Source: Rubrivivax sp.
GTDB lineage: Bacteria; Pseudomonadota; Gammaproteobacteria; Burkholderiales; Burkholderiaceae_C
Direction of reading: 5' to 3'
Length of the DNA stretch: 62,623 bases
Assembly (NCBI GenBank): GCA_014859905.1
Contig: JACZKT010000389.1
Coordinates: 1-62,623 of the forward strand
Position 1 is the stretch's first letter. Each line of letters starts with the position of its first letter. This document shows positions 52,262-58,406 of the stretch, in pieces. A program made the translations under genes and the position numbers. The notes beneath the pieces are model-generated. The model had not been told where the DNA came from. It worked only from the letters and a program-made list of their open reading frames with translations, and did no database searches.

Positions 52262-52559
52262 GGCAGCTCCCAAAGTGATGATTGATATTATCATGATTTC
52301 TGCATCACCTTCATCACTGAAAGAGGGCTGACACCGGACACGCTGCCGACAGGCCATGCTGCCGCGACCGACCGCCTTGGCAGGCCGCAGGCCGCGGTGC
52401 GCCATCGCAAAGCGACCCGCCCGCGCAGAGGTTTCGGGTGGCATCCGCCCATGGCGTCGGGGGCGGTCTTGAGCTTGCACCCCTGCGCTGCCAGACTGCA
52501 AGGGCTACCCGTGGGCATCGCGCCTGCCAAGCCTTCATCAGAGGCCCCGGCCTCCTGAA
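52262..52559. promoter_or_regulatory. Divergent region between TA pair and small-gene block
   Basis: The left edge holds an AT-rich imperfect palindrome (ATGAT...ATCAT, 52277-52293), unlike the GC-rich surroundings, a candidate antitoxin operator and promoter. The remainder shows no gene. Confidence 0.4.
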
Positions 52560-52561
52560 GT

Positions 52562-52782
52562 CCAGTTCGCTGGCGTCGCAGTCGTTACCTGCCTTGTAGA
52601 GCCCGGACATCGTTCCGGTTCAGCCGCGACTGTGGCTGTGGATTGAGTTCAGCTCTCGGGCTGAACACCGTGGCCTCGTGCCACAGAAGCGCTCCGCCCC
52701 CCGGCTGGAGCATCCCGAACGGGGAACCCCATGTTCCCCGCCGGGGACAGGTGTTCCCTTTCATTCGATGAAGGAGAACACC
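52562..52782 (+). ncRNA. Structured 5' leader resembling the radC RNA motif, copy B
   Basis: Order: stem CCAG-TTCG-CTGG (52562-52573); conserved CGTCGCAGTCGTTACCTGCC (52574-52593); stem CCGGA-catcgt-TCCGG (52603-52618). About 100 bases later come stem GGGGAAC-cccat-GTTCCCC (52721-52739) and stem GGGGAC-aggt-GTTCCC (52743-52758), then AAGGAG and the start codon at 52783. The stems covary with copy C at 56169. The radC RNA motif is an established 5' leader family found upstream of radC, integrase and DNA-modification genes; assignment is my inference. Confidence 0.6.
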
Positions 52783-52968
52783 ATGTTCGCTGTCCAAGTG
52801 ACGAGAGTGCTGCGCCCTGTCGGGGTGCTGCTGGGCGGTTCCGGGCGTGCCCGTGAGCTGACCCTTCGCGCGCCGCAAGTCGCCGCGCTGATGAAGCCCA
52901 TTTCGTTTGCGTTCACGCAGGCGTTCGAGGCCGTCGAGAACCGCGTTGCGGAAGGGGCGTCATGCTAA
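52783..52968 (+). CDS. Small hypothetical protein behind structured leader
   Basis: A 61-residue protein from ATG 52783, AAGGAG six bases upstream. It reads FAVQVTRVLRPVGVLLGGSGRARELTLRAPQVAALMKPISFAFTQAFEAVENRV. Not recognised. Its stop overlaps the ATG of the next small gene (52962). Confidence 0.6.
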   Translation: MFAVQVTRVLRPVGVLLGGSGRARELTLRAPQVAALMKPISFAFTQAFEAVENRVAEGASC

Positions 52969-53162
52969 CCAACCTGTACCGCAAGCGCATTGCTGCCCTG
53001 GCGATTCAGCTCGCCAAGGACGACCCTCAAGTGGTCAAGGAAGTGATCGCCCGGCTGCGCAAGTCAGGCGAGATCGAGGCCGACGATCTGGTCTATCTGG
53101 ACGAGATCGCCGACCGCTGGATCAGGATTGCCGATGAGAACCGGCAGAAGGCGCGCCGCTGA
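52962..53162 (+). CDS. Small helical hypothetical protein
   Basis: A 66-residue protein (YRKRIAALAIQLAKDDPQVVKEVIARLRKSGEIEADDLVYLDEIADRWIRIADENRQKARR), acidic-basic mixed and helical, start overlapping the previous gene. Its 3' end overlaps the convergent 53122-53388 gene by 41 bases. Function unknown. Confidence 0.6.
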   Translation: MLTNLYRKRIAALAIQLAKDDPQVVKEVIARLRKSGEIEADDLVYLDEIADRWIRIADENRQKARR

Positions 53163-53388
53163 CCACCGAGGTCAAACGCGCTGGAGGGTTCACGCCCTTC
53201 ACCTTCGCCAGCTCCGAGACGATCCTGTCCAGCAGATCGGGGCGTTCATCGGCAAGCGTACCGGCCCATGCGGCCAGCGCTTGTTCGATGTCGTCCTGCG
53301 TTCGCACCCCTTCGAAGTCGAGTCCGAGTGATCGGAATTCCTCGATTTCGTCGGGGGTGAACCGTCGTGACTTGCCTGCACGAAGCAT
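53122..53388 (-). CDS. Small hypothetical protein
   Basis: An 88-residue protein; ATG 53388 is preferred because GGAGG lies eight bases upstream, inside the longer frame that starts at 53403. It reads RRFTPDEIEEFRSLGLDFEGVRTQDDIEQALAAWAGTLADERPDLLDRIVSEL. Helical, no family recognised. Confidence 0.55.
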   Translation of the reverse strand: MLRAGKSRRFTPDEIEEFRSLGLDFEGVRTQDDIEQALAAWAGTLADERPDLLDRIVSELAKVKGVNPPARLTSVVSGAPSAGSHRQS

Positions 53389-53450
53389 CGTGTGGGCCTC
53401 CATGTGCGGGGCTGATCAGGTTATCAGCACCGCATGCCTTCGCAACCCTC

Positions 53451-53509
53451 GGGGAGCCCACCGCTTCCCGCCTGGGATGGGTGTTCCCTCTTTCACCGGA
53501 GTCAACACC
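53451..53509 (+). promoter_or_regulatory. Tandem-hairpin leader without the upstream radC-like core, copy D
   Basis: Stem GGGGAGC (53451-53457) / GCTTCCC (53463-53469) and stem GGGA (53474-53477) / TCCC (53485-53488) sit at the same distance from the start codon as in the leaders at 52721 and 56241. Sequence differs but pairing is kept. The ribosome-binding site here is only GGAG at a long spacing. Confidence 0.55.
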
Positions 53510-54028
53510 ATGTTCCCTGAGAAACCCGACAAGGTTCGTCCTCGTGCCAAGCGCTTCGGCGTCGAGTTCGAGGAAGAGCGCGCCTGGGTCAGCTTCTACC
53601 GCCGGGTGCGTCACGACGTGACCCTCGCCACCGAAGTGCTGTCCCAGCTGGAAGCCGACCCCGAGATGAAACGCACGCACCTGGCGCTGGTCCTGTGCTG
53701 CAAGGAATCGCTGCGCGGCCACAAGGCACGCCAGGCCCGCAACAAGCGGATCGGCCAGTTCGTCCGCTGGCTCTGCCACGGACTGTTCGCCGCACCTCTG
53801 CGCATGATGCGCCGCGGTGCCGACATCGCCGTCGAGTGCCTGCCCGAGACCGCCAAGGAACCGGCGGTAAGCCAGGTACGGCGCTTGACGCGCGAAGCTG
53901 AATTCGCCCAGGCGCAGTCAGCCTTCGCACCGAACGCTGGCTCACCCGAGGCGGCACCCGCTGCCACGCAGACCGAGGCTTCACCGCCCCGCTCGCCACG
54001 AGGCCAGACCGCCCGCTCGGCTGCCTGA
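53510..54028 (+). CDS. Hypothetical protein
   Basis: A 172-residue protein from ATG 53510. The first half is helical (EEERAWVSFYRRVRHDVTLATEVLSQLEADPEMKRTHLALVLCC), the middle is basic (RGHKARQARNKRIGQFVRWLCHGLFAAPLRMMRR) and the C-terminal 50 residues are a Pro/Ala/Ser-rich tail. Not recognised. It belongs to the leader-controlled block with 52783 and radC. Confidence 0.6.
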   Translation: MFPEKPDKVRPRAKRFGVEFEEERAWVSFYRRVRHDVTLATEVLSQLEADPEMKRTHLALVLCCKESLRGHKARQARNKRIGQFVRWLCHGLFAAPLRMMRRGADIAVECLPETAKEPAVSQVRRLTREAEFAQAQSAFAPNAGSPEAAPAATQTEASPPRSPRGQTARSAA

Positions 54029-54277
54029 CCGAGAGCGCCAGGCACTCCAACGCCTGGCCCGGCACCGCAGCGCCCGCTGTGTTGCCTGGATCGTCGAACG
54101 CTCACGCCCACCTCCCCGGTGGCGCGTGACGCGCTCGGCCTTCCTTCCCTTTGCCCTCGTTCCGAGGCAGCCCGGCTGCCTCCGATCTCGGCTCGCGGCC
54201 ACGGCCTCGAGCCCCCGCCTCCCTCCACACCTCGACCTGCCGCCGGCCGGTCGCACCCTCATGAAAGGAACTGTCCC

Positions 54278-54724
54278 ATGGCCAACGCCAATGAAATGCC
54301 ACGTGCCGGCGAGGCGCACGCCCAGATCGCCAGCGCGCGGGAGCTGCGTCAGCTTGCGCACGACACCTTCGGGTTGGCCTTACAGGCCGTCCCCGCGCTG
54401 CCAAGCTACAAGGCCTTCTTCTACGACCGCGAGTACGGCGACCTCACCGATGCCGTCACGACCGACTCTTTCGACGCCGGCGTTCAACTCGTGCGTGACC
54501 GCTTGCCGGTGCAGGCCGACTACGTGGTCGAAGCCACGTGGACACGCGGCATCGGCGAGATGGAAGTCCGTAGCCCGCGAGGCACAGTGGTGGCCCGCGT
54601 CCAGCCTGTCGGCGACACCGATGTCACGGTGCAGCCGCCCGTGACCAAGGCCTGCACGGCGTTGCAGGTGGGCGATGCCGCGCCACTCGAGCATTTGTTC
54701 AGCTCGATGCCGAGAGCCGCGTGA
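54278..54724 (+). CDS. Hypothetical protein
   Basis: A 148-residue protein from ATG 54278 with AAAGGAA upstream. It reads QIASARELRQLAHDTFGLALQAVPALPSYKAFFYDREYGDLTDAVTTDSFDAGVQLVRDRLPVQADYVVEATW. Composition typical of accessory proteins of integrated elements; no motif that allows a function to be named. Confidence 0.6.
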   Translation: MANANEMPRAGEAHAQIASARELRQLAHDTFGLALQAVPALPSYKAFFYDREYGDLTDAVTTDSFDAGVQLVRDRLPVQADYVVEATWTRGIGEMEVRSPRGTVVARVQPVGDTDVTVQPPVTKACTALQVGDAAPLEHLFSSMPRAA

Positions 54725-54760
54725 CGCGCCACGGCCGTAGGTGATCAACTTGCAATGAGA

Positions 54761-54794
54761 AGCACGACCCCGCCCTTCCGGGACGGATCGTGCT
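54761..54794 (+). terminator. Hairpin between two plus-strand genes
   Basis: AGCACGA (54761-54767) and TCGTGCT (54788-54794) form a 7-bp stem 36 bases after the preceding stop codon. A pyrimidine-rich CTCACTGCTCTC follows. It could end the transcript or be part of the next leader. Confidence 0.4.
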
Positions 54795-54874
54795 CTCACT
54801 GCTCTCAAGGGAGGGGAGACTTATGCTCGAAGCCAGGTTTCCGGCGCCGGGAGGCACAAGCGCCTGAAGCCACC

Positions 54875-55642
54875 ATGCCGACATGCCCCCGTGCCGTCAA
54901 GAACATCGTGACCAAGACCTACCTGCTCATCGATCTCGAGAACCGACAACCGGCCCCGGAGCACGTGGCGGCGTGGATGGGACATGACGGCGAGGCGTGG
55001 ATCTTCTACGGCGAGCAGCAGATCAATCTGCTCCCGAACTACTGGCAGCTTGGCGATCAGGTTTCCATCGTGCCCATCTCAAGGGCCGGCAAGAATTCGC
55101 TCGACTTTCATCTGGTTCTCTACCTTGGCTACCTGGTGGCCAAGCGGAAAAAGGGCTCACGGTTCGTCATCGTCGCTGCGGACGCCGACTATGACCCTGC
55201 CGTCGCCCACGCGCGAGCCGAAGGCATTGATGTCGTGCGCCTGCCGGAACTCACAGCGCTTGGGTGCCCAGCGGAGAGGCCCACTCCCGACGCTCTGCCG
55301 CCGCCGGCCGCCAATCGGTCCAGGTCCGGTTCACCGGCACGTAACGCCGCCTCTGTGAAGTCACCGGCCACTGCCACGGCGGTTCGCGAGCGCGGAAAAG
55401 CACCGACCAAGACCACGATCTCCATCTACGCAGGAACGCTGAAGGACATTCGCAGTCCCAATCGGCCGAGGGATCTGCAAGCTCTCAAGAGTCGAATTCA
55501 ATCCCGGATTGGTCAGGGAGCAGCACCACAGCAGGTAGCCGAAGTCATGGCTCGCCTCGCAACGATGGATGTGATTCAGGTCATCAACGGCGAACTGCAC
55601 TACCTGGCCAAAGCGATCGACGAAGGCGGCACGCGCGTTTGA
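54875..55642 (+). CDS. PIN/NYN-like nuclease with C-terminal winged-helix-like domain
   Basis: A 255-residue protein from ATG 54875; a GTG at 54908 is an alternative. YLLIDLENRQPAPEHVAAWM supplies the first Asp, GKNSLDFHLVLYLGYL the middle acidic residue, and FVIVAADADYDPAVAHARAEGIDVVR the D-x-D pair: the PIN-like/NYN metal site. A Pro/Ser-rich linker (residues about 125-165) leads to a helical C-terminus (LQALKSRIQSRIGQGAAPQQVAEVMARLATMDVIQVINGELHYL) resembling a winged helix. Probable RNase or structure-specific nuclease. Confidence 0.75.
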   Translation: MPTCPRAVKNIVTKTYLLIDLENRQPAPEHVAAWMGHDGEAWIFYGEQQINLLPNYWQLGDQVSIVPISRAGKNSLDFHLVLYLGYLVAKRKKGSRFVIVAADADYDPAVAHARAEGIDVVRLPELTALGCPAERPTPDALPPPAANRSRSGSPARNAASVKSPATATAVRERGKAPTKTTISIYAGTLKDIRSPNRPRDLQALKSRIQSRIGQGAAPQQVAEVMARLATMDVIQVINGELHYLAKAIDEGGTRV

Positions 55643-55681
55643 TGTTCATGCCGTGGCGGGCCGCTACGGCAGGGCCGCCAA

Positions 55682-55888
55682 TCATCGGCAGCGCTGGTAC
55701 TCGCGGTCAATCAGCCAGTGCAGAAACTGCGTCTCGCGCGACACGCCCCAGTAGTGGGCCTTGCAGTGGGCGATGTAGGCATCGAACGCTGCCGGCGTGC
55801 GCACACCCACCGGCGCGATGCCGGTGATCTTGGTGAAGCGCTCGACCTCCCGGCTGGTGAGTCGAACCTGCTTACCGAGGCGAATCAT
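55682..55888 (-). CDS. Small hypothetical protein
   Basis: A 68-residue protein from ATG 55888 (IRLGKQVRLTSREVERFTKITGIAPVGVRTPAAFDAYIAHCKAHYWGVSRETQFLHWLIDREYQRCR). Its composition is clearly protein-like and it is conserved in my memory next to radC in integrated elements, but without a function. The frame remains open upstream to 57181 only as antisense of radC and its neighbours. Confidence 0.6.
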   Translation of the reverse strand: MIRLGKQVRLTSREVERFTKITGIAPVGVRTPAAFDAYIAHCKAHYWGVSRETQFLHWLIDREYQRCR

Positions 55889-56168
55889 GGTGCGTGCGAA
55901 CCGCTTTCGCACGCTATCTTGGCCGCGTCGCAAGCACTTGTGGTGGGTTGGACCCGCGCTTTGCGAAAGATTTCCAGAACGTGAATCCAGTGTCGGGCGA
56001 GTCTCACTACAACGAGAGCAGCGCCTCTCCGGCCGTAGCGGCGCCGCCACGCGCAACCGAAGCCGCTCTCCATCGCTTCGACATGGCGTCGCCGGCCCTG
56101 GCCTTGCCGCCGCCCGGCAGTCGCCGCAGACTGCTCCCTCCCTTGTGCATTTCCCAGCGAAATGCCTT

Positions 56169-56303
56169 CCGGCAAAGCCGGCGTCGCAGTCGTCACCTGC
56201 CTTGTCATCAGCATGGGCCATCCGGCCCATGCATCCCGAGCGGGAACCTCGTTCCCGGGTCGGGTTCGGCGTTCCCGCTTTCACATTCATGAAGGAGAAC
56301 GCC
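56169..56303 (+). ncRNA. Structured 5' leader of radC (radC RNA motif-like), copy C
   Basis: Order: stem CCGGC-aaa-GCCGG (56169-56181); conserved CGTCGCAGTCGTCACCTGCC (56182-56201); 9-bp stem GCATGGGCC-atcc-GGCCCATGC (56211-56232); stem CGGGAAC-ctc-GTTCCCG (56241-56257); a second CGGG/CCCG stem (56261-56277); then AAGGAG and GTG at 56304. Every stem differs in sequence from copy B yet stays paired. The gene downstream is radC, which supports the radC RNA motif assignment. Confidence 0.7.
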
Positions 56304-56885
56304 GTGGACATGTCCACCCTTTCAAGGTCCGAGCTGGTCGGCGCGTTGCTCGCGCACGACCGCCGGTTTCTTCCCGATAACCGCTTCCACGTCGCCGACG
56401 GTGAGCCATTCAACGGGCCCGTCATCGCGCAACAGACGCTGCTCGACCAGAAGCTGAGCGCCGCGCGCGAGCTGATCCTGCGCGACCTGCAGACCCGCAT
56501 GCGTGGCGCCCCGGTGATGAACTCGCCGCAGACTCTGCGTGAATGGCTGCGGCTGTACTGCGCCGGCCTGGAGCACGAGGTCTTTCTGGCGCTGTACCTC
56601 GACGCGCACCATGCCTTGATCGGCACCGAGCAGCTGTTCCGTGGCACGCTCACGCAGACCTCGGTGTACCCGCGCGAGCTCGTCAAGGCGGCGTTGGCCC
56701 GCAACGCGGCGGCGGTCGTCGTCGCGCACAACCACCCCAGCGGCAACGCCGAACCCAGCCGCGCCGACGAGTTCCTGACGCAGACCCTGAAGTCCGCGCT
56801 GGGCCTGGTGGACGTTCGCTTCCTCGACCACTTCGTCGTCGCCGGCGACCAGGTCGTGTCGTTCGCCGAACGCGGGCTGGTCTGA
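56304..56885 (+). CDS. radC: RadC-family JAB-domain protein
   Basis: A 193-residue protein. GTG 56304 is chosen because AAGGAG lies six bases upstream, with the same spacing as in the gene at 52783; ATG 56310 is possible. The JAB/MPN metalloprotease-like motif HNHPSGNAEPSRADEF plus a downstream Asp is intact, preceded by EVFLALYLDAHHALI and FRGTLTQTSVYPRELVKAALARNA. Compared with chromosomal RadC it lacks the N-terminal HhH domain, as usual for mobile-element RadC proteins, which are implicated in counter-defence or recombination but whose function is unproven. Confidence 0.93.
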   Translation: MDMSTLSRSELVGALLAHDRRFLPDNRFHVADGEPFNGPVIAQQTLLDQKLSAARELILRDLQTRMRGAPVMNSPQTLREWLRLYCAGLEHEVFLALYLDAHHALIGTEQLFRGTLTQTSVYPRELVKAALARNAAAVVVAHNHPSGNAEPSRADEFLTQTLKSALGLVDVRFLDHFVVAGDQVVSFAERGLV

Positions 56886-56890
56886 ACGCG

Positions 56891-57070
56891 ATGTCCGCCA
56901 CTCCTGCACCGCGCTGTCCCCTGTGCCCCGGGAACGGCGTGCCCCTGGGCACGCTGGGCCGCCTGCGCTGGTACCGCTGCCGCGACTGCGGCATGGACTT
57001 CAACCGGCCGGCGCCCAGCCGCCACGCCCCGAGTCCCCCACCCCAACGAGGAGGAGTTCACCTTGAATAA
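56891..57070 (+). CDS. Small zinc-ribbon protein (59 aa)
   Basis: ATG 56891, five bases after the radC stop codon, encodes 59 residues with CPLC near residue 9 and CRDC near residue 30, a minimal zinc ribbon. The end overlaps the TTG start of the next gene by 8 bases. Probably co-translated with radC. Function unknown. Confidence 0.6.
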   Translation: MSATPAPRCPLCPGNGVPLGTLGRLRWYRCRDCGMDFNRPAPSRHAPSPPPQRGGVHLE

Positions 57071-57371
57071 CTCCACGGCCAAGAACCTGCTGCAGCACGT
57101 CGGTCCGATGGCCGAGCTGTCGATCACGCACCTGACCGCGAGTACGCGCCAGAAGCTGGCCGCCGATGACCTGTCGGTCAACGCCTACCCCAACGAGTAC
57201 GGCGGCTTCATCTATGTCGGCGCGCCGCGCTACAGCGTGCCGACGGAAGCCGACCTGGCCGCGATCTTCGACGTGGCCGAACAGGCCTGCATCGTGTGGC
57301 TGAAGTTCGACAGCGACGCCGCCGCCATCGACGGCCTGACGATCTACGAGGGCGAAAGCCCGATCTCGTAG
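57063..57371 (+). CDS. Hypothetical protein
   Basis: A 102-residue protein from TTG 57063 with GAGGAGG upstream. It contains LSVNAYPNEYGGFIYVGAPRYSVPTEADLAAIFDVAEQACIVWLKFDSDAAAIDGL, a pattern I associate with DUF5983-like small proteins of plasmids, though not firmly. A terminator follows. Confidence 0.65.
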   Translation: MNNSTAKNLLQHVGPMAELSITHLTASTRQKLAADDLSVNAYPNEYGGFIYVGAPRYSVPTEADLAAIFDVAEQACIVWLKFDSDAAAIDGLTIYEGESPIS

Positions 57372-57427
57372 GGCCCCAGGTCGGACCACCGGACCACCGC
57401 GCCACCGACCGGTGGCACCCAGCCCCG

Positions 57428-57466
57428 CAGGGCGTCGCGCCGCAAGGCCGACGCCCTGCTCTCTTT
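57428..57466 (+). terminator. Rho-independent-like terminator
   Basis: CAGGGCGTCG (57428-57437) and CGACGCCCTG (57449-57458) form a perfect 10-bp stem followed by CTCTCTTT. Confidence 0.65.
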
Positions 57467-57503
57467 GGAGCATTCACATGCACACACCCCTGGAGGACAC
57501 CCC

Positions 57504-58406
57504 ATGAAATCGGTGACTCTCAACCACGAGCAACGTCTGTACGTCATCGCCCACGACGGCGGCTACAGTTGCCTGGGCTTCGACAACGCGCGCAGGCACG
57601 CCGACCAGATCGCGCGGCGACTCGGGCAGCCCGACCTGGCATTCATGGCAGAGGAACACGACACCCTCGCCGGCTACCGCAAGTACCAGGCTGCGACGCG
57701 CGCCTGGGGCCAGTCGCCACGGACCCGCGACACCTACCTCGACCCCGGCACCAGCCCCGAGGTCACCAGAGTTCTGGAGGCGTGCCGCAAGACACGCTGC
57801 CAGGTGCGCCTGATCTTTGGCGACACGACGAGCGGGCAACCCTGGTTCGATGAGTTCGACGTGGTCGGCCGTATCGTCCGTTCCACGGGCTGGCTCAAGG
57901 TGCCCCTGTTGATCGAGGAGGGCGAAGCCGGCGGTGGGGCCATCCTGACCGCCTGTCTGCTCTGCGTCATCGACTGGCGCTCCTGCGAGGTGCTGTACAC
58001 GCACCCCGCCTACCAGGTGCCGGAGCTGCGATTGGTGCCGACCGACGACGCTGGCCTGCCGTGGGGTGTCGAGCATCAACAGAACGAACTTACCCGGCTT
58101 CACGGCTTCACGATATCGGCAAGGCCGGCGCTTACCTCGCGTTCATGCGCGGCGAGTGCATCGAGCCGAGGGGCTTTCGCTGACGCGCGTTGCGTCTCGG
58201 CGGTGGGCCGAGCTTCCCTTCGGGGCTCGGCCCCGCGACCCGCGTCGTTCAGGCCACCGCGTTGGCGGGCGGCGCAGACGCGCCGGCTTGCAGCGCATCC
58301 AGGTCGATCACCGCGTCGGCCATCGCGGTCAGCTCCGGCGTCTGCGACACGAAGAACTCGCGTTCGTAGCCGCCGAGCCGCAGCACTTCGCGCTTCATGG
58401 CCATGA
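57504..58406 (+). pseudogene. Hypothetical protein frameshifted by an 8-bp tandem duplication
   Basis: From ATG 57504 (GGAGG upstream) about 200 residues read as a normal protein (HDGGYSCLGFDNARRHADQIARRLGQPDLAF, PWFDEFDVVGRIVRSTGWLKVPLLIEEGEAGGGAILTACLLCVIDWR). At 58096-58111 GGCTTCAC occurs twice in tandem. Deleting one copy restores LTRLHDIGKAGAYLAFMRGECIEPRGFR with a stop at 58181-58183. With the duplication the frame runs on to 58406 as an Arg/Ser/Pro-rich tail antisense to the SbcC-like gene. The intact protein would have about 224 residues; function unknown. Confidence 0.75.

Noticed and set aside
55889-57181. N-terminal extension giving a 499-residue minus-strand protein ending at 55682
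   Set aside because: The extension is antisense of radC and its neighbours with chance composition; only the last 68 residues look real.
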